In this document: positions 1 to 10,500 of the stretch, piece after piece
Layout of the letters: the number at the start of each line of letters is the position of its first letter
How positions within the stretch are numbered: position 1 is the stretch's first letter
NCBI GenBank assembly: GCA_938008665.1
Contig: CALLKA010000051.1
Coordinates: forward strand, 1 to 46,065
Direction: 5' to 3'
DNA: 46,065 bases
DNA from: an uncultured Bacteroidota bacterium
Lineage (GTDB): Bacteria; Bacteroidota; Bacteroidia; Chitinophagales; Chitinophagaceae
Position numbers and translations under genes: made by a program
The notes under the pieces: generated by a model
What the model was told of the DNA's origin: nothing
What the model saw: the letters and a program-made list of their open reading frames with translations, nothing else
Databases searched by the model: none

Positions 1-393
1 TATTTAATTAATTTTTATATTTTTCATAAGACTTTATAATATCATAAGATATATAACAGTATTAGTTTTCAAAAGAAATAAGAGTATATTTTTTCTTTGT
101 AAGATTATTTATTTTTTATTTAATAAACATCTTATACACTGTTAATTAACGGGTATAAATCACCCCTTTATTTCAATATTTCCTATTTTTTTATTTATCC
201 TAATCATCTTATTCTTTTTTTATGCAGATTTATTCAGATAAAAAGTGGAGATATCCACGAAATATTAATTTATCCACCTACCTAATGTGCATTTTTATTC
301 ATGGTTTTAATAAAAATTGCCTTAAAAATTCAGTCAAACCCCCTATTTACAAGCTAGAAAACATTATTTTTGCTATCCTATAATTATAGATAT
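1..393. other. AT-rich intergenic region with DnaA-box-like sites
   Basis: No convincing gene is seen here. The stretch is very AT-rich and contains a 10-base palindrome (GTTAATTAAC, 141-150), an inverted repeat GTGGA-GATA-TCCAC (245-258), and two sequences one base off the DnaA-box pattern TTWTNCACA: TTATACACT at 132-140 and TTATCCACC at 270-278. The right end carries the probable promoter of the ppiD-like gene. DnaA-like boxes occur by chance in AT-rich DNA, so an origin function is only a speculation. Confidence 0.5.
365..372 (+). promoter_or_regulatory. -7 promoter box for ppiD-like gene
   Basis: TATTTTTG matches the Bacteroidota -7 consensus TAnnTTTG exactly and ends 21 bases before the ATG at 394. 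No clear -33 TTG is seen at the usual distance. The box overlaps the upstream TTG at 370, which argues against that TTG being the start codon. Confidence 0.5.
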
Positions 394-2475
394 ATGTCAA
401 TTATTCAGAACATTCGCGAAAGAGGTACATGGATCATCTTTGTTATCATTGTAATCGCATTGGTTGCTTTTATTTTACAAGATGGTGTTGGACGTCAAAA
501 TGGAAGTAATATTTCAAGCCTTGGTACTGTAAATGGTGAAGAAATTAAAAAAGCAGATTTCGAAGAGAAGGTAGAAATCCAGGTTCAAAACTACGCATCT
601 CAAGGAATTAAGAGAGAACAAATTATTGGATTTTTATGGAATCAAGAAGTAGATCTTTTGTTGTTTAAAACAGAACAAGAAAAGCTAGGTATTTCTGTTG
701 GCAACAAAGAATTAAACGATGTTTTATTTGGTAATGAATCTCCTTTTAGACAAGAGTTCACCGATAGGGCAACAGGCGAGTTTAAGGTAAATGATGCACG
801 TCAAGCAATTGCACAACTTAAAAAAAGCAAAAATGCAGATCAAATAAACCAAATCGAGAAATTTTATATTGCGCCCTCTATAGAAAACAGACAAAGAAGC
901 AAATACCAAGCATTAGTTATTAAAGGAATACAATTTCCTAAATGGTTGGCCGATAAAGAGTTTGCTGAAACAAATGCAATATCAAATATTTCTTATGTTT
1001 CTGTTCCTTATAATAGTATTATAGACAGCACAATCAAGGTGAGTAATGATGAGGTTTCAAATTATTTGAAAGAAAACGCAGCAGCATATCAAGTTGATGA
1101 AACATCTAGAAATATAAGTTTTGTCGTATTTAGTGCAGCACCTTCTTCAGTTGATAGTGCAAATGTTTATAATCAAGTTGCTTCTCTTAAAGCAGATTTT
1201 AAAAACGCGAGCGATGTTGCTTCTTATTTAAATAAAGTTGGAACAGAAAATATATTTTATAATAGTTATTTGAGTAAAAACAGAATACAAGTTCCACAAA
1301 AAGATTCTATACTTTCTTTACCTGTTGGTGGAGTTTTTGGACCCTACATTGATGGAAGAAATTTAACCCTTGCAAAGGTGGTTGGAACAACACAATGGCC
1401 AGATAGTACAAGCGTTAGACATATTTTGATTGCAACAACCAACCCACAAAACGGCCAACAAATCAAAGACGATAGTGTTGCAAAAAAATTAGCAGATAGT
1501 ATTAGTATAGCAATACGCGGCGGCGCTTCTTTTGATGCCTTATGTCAACAATATTCAGACGATCAAGGAAGTAAGCCCACCGGTGGAACAATAGACATGT
1601 TTCCTCAAGCACAAATGACACCAGCTTTTAATGATTTTTCATTTGCTAATCCCGTTGGAACTAAGCAAGTTGTAAAAACAGAATTTGGTTATCACTATGT
1701 TGAAATTTTAAAACAAACACCAAAAGTAGCATCTTATAAAATTGCTTATTTATCTAAGCCATTATTACCAAGCACAGAAACAATTAATGCAGCATCGACC
1801 GCAGCTGCACAATTTGCAACATCAAGTTCGGATTTAAAATCTTTTAATGCAAACGCTGTTAAGGCAAATAAACAAGCGCTACCAGCTACGAATATTAAAG
1901 AAAATGATTTTAGTATTCAGGGTATTGGTGAATCTAGGGCGATGGTGCGCTGGGTTTATGAAAAATCGGTAAATGATATTTCAGAACCATTTGAGGTAGA
2001 AGATAATTATTTGGTTGCAATTATTACAAGCGAAGATAAAAAGGGCCTAATGGGTGTTGAGGCGGCAAGACCACAAGTTGAAGGCATTATTAGGGACGAA
2101 AAAAAGGCGACTATAATTAAAACAAAATTCAAGGGTAATTCATTAGAGGCATATGCTAGTGCAGGAAAAACAATGGTACAAAAATTAGATAGTATTGGAT
2201 ATGTGTTTTCAATGCTTGCTAATGTTGGAAATGAACCGAAAGTAGTTGGCGCAGCTTTTAATAAAGCATTATTAAACAAAGTAAGTGAGCCTATAGCTGG
2301 TAATACGGGTGTTTTTGTTTTAAGCGTAAATGCATTAGGTGCAAAACCGGCGCAACAAGATCCTTTATTATATAAAGAGGAAACATTACAAAGATTAAGA
2401 AACGTAATGTTTAGAACCAATGTTGCTTTAAAAAAGGCAGCGAATATTAAAGATAATAGATCAAAGGTATATTAA
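394..2475 (+). CDS. PpiD/SurA-like peptidylprolyl isomerase, membrane-anchored
   Basis: A periplasmic foldase that probably helps outer-membrane and secreted proteins to fold by cis-trans isomerisation of prolyl bonds. The protein is 693 aa. A single membrane segment lies at about residues 12-28, followed by a SurA-N/PpiD-like helical region (about 40-200). A parvulin (PpiC rotamase) domain lies at about 339-440, recognised from SVRHILIAT at its start, the GGASFDALCQQYSDD stretch and FGYHYVEI at its end. The C-terminal 250 residues look like the second half of PpiD proteins. The frame opens at a TTG at 370, but ATG 394 (MSIIQNIRERG) is the family-typical start and lies behind a good promoter box. 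The gene is single and is followed by a strong terminator. The family call is firm; PpiD versus SurA naming is less so. Confidence 0.9.
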   Translation: MSIIQNIRERGTWIIFVIIVIALVAFILQDGVGRQNGSNISSLGTVNGEEIKKADFEEKVEIQVQNYASQGIKREQIIGFLWNQEVDLLLFKTEQEKLGISVGNKELNDVLFGNESPFRQEFTDRATGEFKVNDARQAIAQLKKSKNADQINQIEKFYIAPSIENRQRSKYQALVIKGIQFPKWLADKEFAETNAISNISYVSVPYNSIIDSTIKVSNDEVSNYLKENAAAYQVDETSRNISFVVFSAAPSSVDSANVYNQVASLKADFKNASDVASYLNKVGTENIFYNSYLSKNRIQVPQKDSILSLPVGGVFGPYIDGRNLTLAKVVGTTQWPDSTSVRHILIATTNPQNGQQIKDDSVAKKLADSISIAIRGGASFDALCQQYSDDQGSKPTGGTIDMFPQAQMTPAFNDFSFANPVGTKQVVKTEFGYHYVEILKQTPKVASYKIAYLSKPLLPSTETINAASTAAAQFATSSSDLKSFNANAVKANKQALPATNIKENDFSIQGIGESRAMVRWVYEKSVNDISEPFEVEDNYLVAIITSEDKKGLMGVEAARPQVEGIIRDEKKATIIKTKFKGNSLEAYASAGKTMVQKLDSIGYVFSMLANVGNEPKVVGAAFNKALLNKVSEPIAGNTGVFVLSVNALGAKPAQQDPLLYKEETLQRLRNVMFRTNVALKKAANIKDNRSKVY

Positions 2476-2500
2476 TAGATACCTAAACACATAGCTTTTG

Positions 2501-2530
2501 CGGCCCCGATTTATCGGGGCCGTTTCTTTT
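2501..2530 (+). terminator. Rho-independent terminator after ppiD-like gene
   Basis: A perfect 9-bp GC-rich stem CGGCCCCGA / TCGGGGCCG with loop TTTA is followed directly by TTTCTTTT. It lies 25 bases after the ppiD stop and ends that transcript before the DUF2480 gene. Confidence 0.92.
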
Positions 2531-2620
2531 CCACCCCCTTCCTGTTGTATGTGAGTGTTTTTAAGCTATAATCTTCCTATTTCGTCAGTAGATTTATTAA
2601 ATAGTGCCTAATTTTACACC

Positions 2621-3127
2621 ATGTCAAATTCCTTAATAAATAAAGTTGCGGAAAGTGGATTAATTAGCATTGATCTTGCTAGCTTTTTACCCAACAACAC
2701 CGTGGTTGTGTTTGATATTAAACCCTATTTATTTATGGAGCTCATTTTAAAAGAGAAGGAGTTTAGAGCCTCGCTTGCAGAAATAGATTGGAAGGAATAC
2801 CAAGATAAAATAGTGGGCATACATTGTTCGGCCGATGCCATCATTCCAATGTGGGCAAATATGCTGGTTGCTTCTAATTTAAGCAATACCGCAAAGGCAA
2901 TTTATTTCGGGGAAGAAAATAAAGTACGAGAACAAATTTTATTACAAGAAATAAGCGCAATTAATGCTGCTGAATATACCGATCAGCGCGTGGTTATTAA
3001 GGGTTGTGGTGATACGCCTATTGGCGAGTCCGCGTATATTGCAATTACACAAAAACTAAGACCAGTTGTCAAAAGTATAATGTATGGCGAACCTTGCAGC
3101 ACGGTTCCTGTTTTTAAAAAAAAGTAG
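2621..3127 (+). CDS. DUF2480 family protein
   Basis: A 168-aa cytoplasmic protein of unknown function that matches the DUF2480 family as I know it from Bacteroidota genomes. Recognisable parts are the N-terminal NKVAESGLISIDLASF, the central GIHCSADAIIPMWANMLV and the C-terminal RVVIKGCGDTPIGESAY. Conserved Cys and His residues (GIHCSAD, KGCGD) could bind metal, but this is a guess. There is no signal peptide or membrane segment. It has its own transcript, between the ppiD terminator and the convergent polA gene 38 bp away. A weak promoter-like box TAATTTTA lies at 2609-2616. Confidence 0.82.
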   Translation: MSNSLINKVAESGLISIDLASFLPNNTVVVFDIKPYLFMELILKEKEFRASLAEIDWKEYQDKIVGIHCSADAIIPMWANMLVASNLSNTAKAIYFGEENKVREQILLQEISAINAAEYTDQRVVIKGCGDTPIGESAYIAITQKLRPVVKSIMYGEPCSTVPVFKKK

Positions 3128-3165
3128 AACAGTTTTTTTCATATAAATATAATAGTGCAACAATT

Positions 3166-6099
3166 TTAGTGCGCTTCCAACCAGTTTTTTCCAACACCCA
3201 CCTCGGCTTCTACAGGAACACCATTAGGTAATACCATCGCAGTTTTCATACAATTTAATATTAACTCCTTAAGCGCCGGAACTTCTTTTTCAGTTGCATC
3301 AAATACTAATTCATCGTGCACTTGTAAAATCATTTTAGATTCCCATTTTGATTTTTTCATTTCTGCATGAATTTTAATCATTGCTAATTTTATCATATCA
3401 GCCGCAGATCCCTGAATGGGAGAGTTGATTGCGTTTCTTTCTGCAAAACCACGCACGGTAAAGTTGCTACTATTGATGTCTCTTAACCAACGCTTCCTGC
3501 CCATCAGGGTTTCTACATAACCCATTTCTTTTGCATGATTAATTTGTTGGTCCATGTACAATTGAATATTTGGAAATTCTTTTTTATAATTGTCAATTAT
3601 TTCTTTTGCTTCTGCTCTTGGAATACCTAAGTTTTCTGCCAAACCAAAAGCCCCCTGACCATAAATAATTCCAAAATTCACACTTTTGGCTTTATAACGC
3701 ATTTCCTTTGTTACAGCTAATTCTTCGATACCGTATACCTTTGCCGCTGTTGCGGTATGAATATCTTTTCCTTGTTTAAAGGCATCACACATATTCGGAT
3801 CTCCGCTAATTGCAGCAACAATTCTTAATTCAATTTGTGAATAATCCGCGCTTATTAAAACCCTGCTTGGTTCTCTTGGTATAAATGCCTTTCTAATCTC
3901 TCTTCCACGTTCGGTTCTAATGGGGATATTTTGCAAATTTGGATTGGTACTACTTAATCGCCCAGTAACCGCCACCGCCTGCGCATAGCTGGTGTGTATT
4001 CGCCCAGTTTTAGGATTAATTAATGCGGGAACCGAATCTACATAGGTTGATTTAAGTTTTGTGAGCTCTCTAAAATTTAAAATATCGTCAACTATTTTAT
4101 GTTTCGCTGCCATTTTTTGTAAAACATCTTCTCCCGTTGCGTATTGTCCCGTTTTTGTTTTTTTAGCTTTTGCGTCTAATTTTAAAATTTCGAAAAGAAC
4201 TTCTCCTAGTTGTTTTGGTGAAGCTAAATTAAATCTAACACCCGCTTGCTCATAAACGCGCTCTTCACTTATTTTAGCATCAACCTCTAACACTTTACTA
4301 TAGTCACTTAAAAATTTTGTATCCACTTTTACTCCCTCATATTCCATGTCAACCAAAACGCGCACCAGTGGATTTTCTACCTCATTAAAAACTTTGGTTA
4401 CTTCTCTTTTAATAATTAAAGGTGCAAAACAATTTTTTAGCTGTAATGTAATATCTGCATCCTCCGCGGCATATTGTGTTATTTGATCAAGTGGTGCATC
4501 ACGCATACTACCTTGATTTTTACCTTTCTTGCCAATAATGCTTGTAATTGATACAGGTTCGTAACCTAAAAATTGTGCACTTAATAAATCCATACCACGC
4601 CTGCCTTCTGGCTCAATAACGTAATGCGCCAACATGGTATCAAAAGTTTTTCCTTTTAATTCAATGCCGTACCATTTTAATACTAAAAAATCATATTTTA
4701 AGTTTTGTCCAATCCAGGTGATATTTTCATTGTCAAAAAGGGGCTGTAATATTTTTAGAATGTGCTTTGCACCGGTTTTACTATCACCATCATTTTCTAT
4801 TGGTAAAAAATAACCAGCGTGTTCTTTATAAGAGAAACTTAATCCAACTAGTGATACATTGTTTGCATCAACACCGGTTGTTTCAGTATCAATACAAATT
4901 TCATTTTGTTGTAATAGCACAGCAAGGAGTGCTTCTATTTCTTTATCCCCCACAACCGATTTATAATCGTGTTCGGTGTTGCCAATATTTTTATTTACAA
5001 CTAGCGCTGTTTCTGGACTTCCACCAAAATCAATATCCTCGCTGTTATCCTCGGTATCTGCTGTTCCTTCTGATTCGTTTGTTTTGTTTGCTCTTTGTTT
5101 GGGTGGCTTTACATTTACCGTGTTACCAAATAAATCTGTCTGTTCTTGTGCGTTTCCACTAGGTTCTATTTTAGAAAAAGAGCCATCAACCTTTTCTTCA
5201 CCACCACCACCTGTTACTGAAAATGCATCTCCTAATATTCTCTTTCCCAATGTTTTAAATTCTAATTCGTTAAATATTTCAGCCAGCGCCGAACTATTTT
5301 TTTCTTTTAATCTAAAATCTTCTTCATGAAATTGAACAGGAACATTGGTAATTATTGTTGCCAATTTTTTACTCATAATGGCAGACGCTTTACCTGCGCG
5401 CACTTTTTCGCCCATGGCGCCAGTAATTTTATCTGCGTTTTCTAAAACACCCTCAAGCGTATCATATAATTTCAAAAGCTTTGCTGCAGTTTTTTCTCCA
5501 ACTCCCGGTATACCTGGAATATTGTCAGAAGCATCACCCATGAGACCCAACATATCAATCACCTGTTCAACCCTTTGGATATCCCATTTTTCACAAATCT
5601 TTTTAGCATCAACAATCTCTTCCTTATTGCCAAAAGCTGGTGGTTTCCATATAAAAACATTGGGATGTATCAACAATTGACCATAATCCTTATCAGGAGT
5701 TACCATGTAAACATCATAGCCCATGTCAGCTGCCTGCCATGCCAGGGTTCCAATGATATCATCTGCTTCATACCCATCATATTCGATTACTGGTATATTG
5801 AAGCCTTCTATAATTGCCTTAATATGTGGCAATGAGTCTAATAAATCTTCTGGTGTTTCTTGTCGATTGGCCTTATAATCAGCAAAGTCGGTGTGTCTTT
5901 CGGTAGGCGCGTGTGTATCAAAACAAACAGCTATATGGGTAGGGTTTTCCTTGCGTATAATTTCAAGCAAGGTATTTGTAAAACCAAATTGTGCATTGGT
6001 ATTAATGCCCGTAGAAGTAATACGCGGCGTACGGATCAGCGCATAATATGCACGATAAATTAATGCAAGCGCATCTAATAAAAATAGTTTTTTAGACAT
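3166..6099 (-). CDS. polA: DNA polymerase I
   Basis: Replaces RNA primers and fills repair gaps. At 977 aa it has all three classical modules. The N-terminal 5'-3' exonuclease (about 1-300) shows LFLLDALALIYRAYYAL, DGYEADDIIGTLA and the helix-hairpin-helix GIPGVGEKTA. The 3'-5' proofreading domain keeps its motif I (DTETTG, D404), so proofreading is probably active. The polymerase domain has motif A (SADYSQIELR, D752), the O-helix (KSVNFGIIYGQGAFG) and motif C (QVHDELVFD, D929 and E930). A charged, Gly/Glu/Asn-rich linker separates the first two modules. The frame reaches a TTG at 6132, but ATG 6099 (MSKKLFLLDALAL) is the family start. The upstream neighbour's terminator lies just before this start. 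It is convergent with DUF2480. Confidence 0.97.
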   Translation of the reverse strand: MSKKLFLLDALALIYRAYYALIRTPRITSTGINTNAQFGFTNTLLEIIRKENPTHIAVCFDTHAPTERHTDFADYKANRQETPEDLLDSLPHIKAIIEGFNIPVIEYDGYEADDIIGTLAWQAADMGYDVYMVTPDKDYGQLLIHPNVFIWKPPAFGNKEEIVDAKKICEKWDIQRVEQVIDMLGLMGDASDNIPGIPGVGEKTAAKLLKLYDTLEGVLENADKITGAMGEKVRAGKASAIMSKKLATIITNVPVQFHEEDFRLKEKNSSALAEIFNELEFKTLGKRILGDAFSVTGGGGEEKVDGSFSKIEPSGNAQEQTDLFGNTVNVKPPKQRANKTNESEGTADTEDNSEDIDFGGSPETALVVNKNIGNTEHDYKSVVGDKEIEALLAVLLQQNEICIDTETTGVDANNVSLVGLSFSYKEHAGYFLPIENDGDSKTGAKHILKILQPLFDNENITWIGQNLKYDFLVLKWYGIELKGKTFDTMLAHYVIEPEGRRGMDLLSAQFLGYEPVSITSIIGKKGKNQGSMRDAPLDQITQYAAEDADITLQLKNCFAPLIIKREVTKVFNEVENPLVRVLVDMEYEGVKVDTKFLSDYSKVLEVDAKISEERVYEQAGVRFNLASPKQLGEVLFEILKLDAKAKKTKTGQYATGEDVLQKMAAKHKIVDDILNFRELTKLKSTYVDSVPALINPKTGRIHTSYAQAVAVTGRLSSTNPNLQNIPIRTERGREIRKAFIPREPSRVLISADYSQIELRIVAAISGDPNMCDAFKQGKDIHTATAAKVYGIEELAVTKEMRYKAKSVNFGIIYGQGAFGLAENLGIPRAEAKEIIDNYKKEFPNIQLYMDQQINHAKEMGYVETLMGRKRWLRDINSSNFTVRGFAERNAINSPIQGSAADMIKLAMIKIHAEMKKSKWESKMILQVHDELVFDATEKEVPALKELILNCMKTAMVLPNGVPVEAEVGVGKNWLEAH

Positions 6100-6114
6100 G
6101 ATGCTAAGATACCC

Positions 6115-6146
6115 AAAAAAACCGGCCGCCAATTAAAGCGACCGGT
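6115..6146 (-). terminator. Rho-independent terminator of amidohydrolase operon
   Basis: On the minus strand a 9-bp stem ACCGGTCGC / GCGGCCGGT (one G-T wobble) with an 8-base loop is followed by a run of T. It lies about 40 bases after the stop of the 440-aa amidohydrolase and only 16 bases before the polA start codon, so it probably separates the two transcripts. Confidence 0.85.
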
Positions 6147-6185
6147 CAAAATTTAGAATTAATATTTATACAAATTAATTAAGTT

Positions 6186-7508
6186 TTACTTAATACCATA
6201 TTTATGTTTATAACGTTCGTAAAGTTGTAGTTGTTTGTTATCTAATGAAACAGTACGTCCTTGAATAAATATTTGAGTAAGCTGGTTTCCGCGCATATCT
6301 AATATATCTCCAGCACTAATAAGAATATTGGCATCTTTACCCGATTCAATTGACCCGGTAACATTATCAATACCTAATATTTTAGCAGTATTAAGTGTTA
6401 TTGATGATAAAGCCTCTTCCTTGGTTAAACCATAGGTAGCGGCCGTTCCAGCATTGAAGCTAAGGTTGCGAGATTTTGTATTATCAGCCACGTCGTTCAT
6501 CGCAAACAAAACACCTGCTTTTTGTAATTGTGCTGGAGTTTTATAAGGTTGGTCAACATCATCATCTTCAGTTGCTGGTAATGCATGGGCTTCATCTAAG
6601 ATAACCGGGATTTTATTTTCTGCTAATAGACCCGCAATTTGAAAACTTTCTCCACCACCCACTATCACAATATTGAAACCAAAAGTTTTACCTAAATCAA
6701 TGGCGAGAAGCATTTGTTTTACCTCATTCGCACGAACATATAGCTTTTGTTTACCTTCAAACAAAGCGCGTGCCGCCTCTAATTTCAAATTATTATTGGC
6801 ATGAACCTTTTCTTGGCAATATGCTTTTGCTTCTGTGAAATAGGTTTTAATAGTTTCAATTTTATCAAATGCTGCTTTTAATGGATCTCCACCACCACCC
6901 ATCATCATACCACGCATAAAGCCACCACGTCCACCACGGCGCGCCATTAGTGATGGCATGGATATATACATTCCTGTGTTTGCTTTATACTCAGCATCTT
7001 CATAATTCCATGCATCTAATTGAACCACACTTGATCTTCCTTCGATTAGCTCACCCGACGGAGAAACATGCGCTAACAAAATCCCATTTGAACGTAATAC
7101 ATTTATAATTTTAGAATCTGTATTGTAAGAAACAATGCTTCTAATATCAGCATTGTTTTCCCCAATTTCTTGATAGTCATTACTTCCGCGAACGCCTGAG
7201 CTAATTTCACGTAAACCTAAACTAGAACTTGGTAAAATTAAACCAGGATACACGTGTTTTCCTGTTGCATCAATCTCAGTAGCACCTTTTGGTATTGAAA
7301 CACCATTTCCTACGGCCGTGATTTTTCCTTTCTCAAATACAATAGTTGCATCTGTTAAAACAGTTCCATTACCAACATGCACCGTTGCGTGTGTAATTGC
7401 AGAAACCCCCTTTTGTGGACCTGCAGGATAAACCGTTTCCTGTGCCTTTGCATTATTTGCAAAAATCGCAAGTGATAATATAAGTAAGCTTGTATATCTA
7501 TTTTTCAT
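6186..7508 (-). CDS. Amidohydrolase-family protein lacking the HxH metal motif
   Basis: A secreted 440-aa protein with a type I signal peptide (cleaved about after NNAKAQ) and an amidohydrolase-superfamily layout. The N-terminal beta-sandwich (HATVHVGNGTVLTDATIVFEKG) and the C-terminal return of the composite domain (TGSIESGKDANILI) are clear. Active members have PGLIDxHxH after strand 1. Here the segment reads PGLILPSSSLG, and the other metal-binding histidines are not evident either, so the protein is probably inactive as a metallohydrolase. A Gly/Arg/Met-rich loop (about residues 185-205) is unusual. It follows the 1005-aa gene after 3 bases, so the two are probably translated together and may form a complex. 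Its substrate is unknown. Confidence 0.85.
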   Translation of the reverse strand: MKNRYTSLLILSLAIFANNAKAQETVYPAGPQKGVSAITHATVHVGNGTVLTDATIVFEKGKITAVGNGVSIPKGATEIDATGKHVYPGLILPSSSLGLREISSGVRGSNDYQEIGENNADIRSIVSYNTDSKIINVLRSNGILLAHVSPSGELIEGRSSVVQLDAWNYEDAEYKANTGMYISMPSLMARRGGRGGFMRGMMMGGGGDPLKAAFDKIETIKTYFTEAKAYCQEKVHANNNLKLEAARALFEGKQKLYVRANEVKQMLLAIDLGKTFGFNIVIVGGGESFQIAGLLAENKIPVILDEAHALPATEDDDVDQPYKTPAQLQKAGVLFAMNDVADNTKSRNLSFNAGTAATYGLTKEEALSSITLNTAKILGIDNVTGSIESGKDANILISAGDILDMRGNQLTQIFIQGRTVSLDNKQLQLYERYKHKYGIK

Positions 7509-7511
7509 AAA

Positions 7512-10500
7512 TTAATTATTTTGATTTTCATAAATGGTCGCCATGTGATCCTCGTGTTCATGATCACCACAGGTTAATATAGTTTGGAAACTAGGCATTG
7601 GTCTTCCCATTGGCATACCCGATCTTTTTTCTCCCAATAGTTTTTGTATTAACCTTGTTTTTTCTGCAGTAATTTTTTTACTCATTTCCGCATCTTTTGT
7701 TCTATCAAAATAAACAATACCATCTACAATTGTTTTTTCAACTTTTGCATAAATGCTCAATGGATTGTCTGTCCATAAAACCACATCGGCATCCTTGCCT
7801 GTTTTTATACTTCCTACTTTATCAGCTACATGTAACGCTTTTGCAGGATTTAATGTTACCATTTTAAATGCTTCTTCTTCGCTAACACCACCATATTTAA
7901 TGGCCTTTGCAGCTTCTTGATTCAATCTTCTTGCCATTTCAGCATCATCTGAATTAATAACTACATTCAATCCCACTTTTTGCATAATAGCAGCATTATA
8001 AGCAATTGCATCCTGTACTTCTGTTTTATACATAAACCAATCAGAAAAAGTTGAAGCACTTGAACCGTGTGCTTTCATTTTATCGGCCACTTTGTATCCT
8101 TCTAATATATGTGTAAAGGTGTTAAATTTAAAACCATATTTATCACCAATACGCAAAGCATAGGTAATTTCTGGTTGTACATAACTATGACAAGTAATGA
8201 AACGCTTTTTATTTAAAATTTCAACTAGGGCGTCTAATTCTAAATCTCGTCTTGCGGAAGGATTTGCTTTCAAACCTTTTTGATAATCAAGCGCACGATC
8301 AAATGCGTCGTTTAAAACTTCTTCAACTCCCATTCTTGTATCAGGATAACGATTGTTGCTTTGACTGGTTGTACGTTTAACGTTTTCACCCAATGCGAAT
8401 TTGATAAACGGATCAGCGCCAGCAAATTTTAAATCTTCATCATTTGCACCCCAACGCAGTTTAATTAATTGTGTTTGTCCACCAATGGTGTTCGCAGAGC
8501 CATGTAATATATGTGAGCTGGTTACGCCGCCACTCAATTGACGGTATATATTAATATCCTCTGGATTTAAATTATCTGCGATACGAGCCTCTGATGTAAC
8601 CGATTGTCCGCCTTCGTTAATGGACATTGCAGCGATATGTGAGTGTTCGTCGATAATACCTGCACTTAAGTGTTTACCTGTACCATCAACTATAGTTGCT
8701 GTTGGATCGCTTAAATTTTTTCCAATCTTTGCAATTTTACCCGCCTTAAGTAATACATCTGTATTTTGTAAAATGCCTTCCTTTTCGTTGGTCCAAACGG
8801 TTGCATTTTTAATTAAGATCGTTTCTTGTTTAGGCAATACTTCGTTACCATATCCCACAAATGGAAAAGTTATTTTTGAATTATAGTTTCGCGCACTATC
8901 CATTGGTCTTCTGAAATCGCTTCTTGCTTCAGTTGCGGTAATTGCTCCCGTATAAGATGCAGACCAGGTTGTTTTACTTCCAGAACCATCTGTACCAACA
9001 CCTGACCATGAATTACCCGAGATAATACCACTCAATCTAATTTGATCAGCACCCCTGCCTTTTTTACTAGGGAAGTTTAATTTAATAACAGATTCGCTCA
9101 CTGTTATTTTAGATGCAATTGTATCACTACCGATTATGGAAGCAGATAAATCTTTCTTAACTTCTACTGTATAATCAGATGTTGTTCCGTTTTTATTAAT
9201 CGTTAATTTATATTTTCCAGCGATGCTTGACCACTCGTTTTCGTTCACTCCGTACTTATTTCCTTGCACCCAGTTTTCTATAATTTTTGAGTTTGCAGCA
9301 AAAACTGGTTCTGTAGTTATAATAAAATTCGCCCACTTTCCAGTTTCTAAGGAGCCTACTTGATCATAAACGCCTAATTGATTTGCTGGTGTTTTCGTTA
9401 ATGCTTCTAAAGCTTTTGATTCACTCAAACCATTTTGAATTGCTTTTTTAATATTGGCTAAAAATTGTTTTGCATCTTTCATATCTGAAGATGTTATACT
9501 AAATGGAATATTTGCTTTCGAATAGGCTGCCAAGTTAGTTGGGGCTAGTTCCCAATGTTTCATATCAGCTAGAGATACAAATCTTGCATCATTAGGATCT
9601 TCCACATCCATGGCTATTGGAAAATCAACACCTAATATAAATGACGCTTTGGTTTTTGCCATTTCATCTATTCTTTGATATCCGTTATCTCCGCCTCTTA
9701 TAATATATTGTACACCAAATTCATCACCAATACGATCGGCTCGAACTGCGTTCCATTTATCATCGGTTGCAAATATTTGTGGGATTGATTGGCTATTGTT
9801 CCATGCCTCTAAGGAAAGATTAACACCCTCACTTACTGGTTTCGTTTGATACCATTTCGCATCTAAGTAGGTTTGGCGCAAAACTGCAATGCTCCCCATT
9901 AAACTACTTGGATAAGATTGGGTTGATGTTCCTTTATCAAATGAATATACAGATGCAGCTTTTGATTTTAAAACCGCTTGGTTATTATTTTCAGTAGCTA
10001 ATGTTACAACCGCACCAGTTCCTCTTGCTAATCCATCTTTTAAATGTGTGAACACCGCACCAAATCCATTTGCACGATATGTACTTGCAGTTGTTTCGTC
10101 TTTTGTAAATACATCAACAGCATTCAATTCGGGCTTTACCGCTTGGTTCCAGTTGTATGGTCCGGGTTTATTGGAAATAAATTGTCCTGGAGCTCCAAAA
10201 TTAAAACCACCCAAAGTTCTTCTAGGTGTTGCTACACCATAATCACTTAGTGGATCAATAAAGGATGGGTATATAAATTTACCAGCGCAGTCAATAACGA
10301 TTGCTTCTGCTGGTACAGTTAGGTTTGCACCAACAGCCACAATTTTACCCATTTTTATAATTAAAACACCTTTTTCAATTTTAGTGTTTTCGTTTTGAAT
10401 AATGGTAGCATTTGTAAAAGCATACAAACCACTACGAATATCCCTTACCCCATTAACGGGAAATGATTCTTGTGCATGCGCAATAATGCCCGTACACAAA

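Noticed and set aside
370..393. TTG start adding 8 residues to the ppiD-like protein
   Set aside because: It overlaps the promoter box and the ATG at 394 gives the family-typical N-terminus.
4767..5835. Several plus-strand frames inside polA
   Set aside because: Shadows of the polA coding strand; polA has unambiguous motifs across this stretch.
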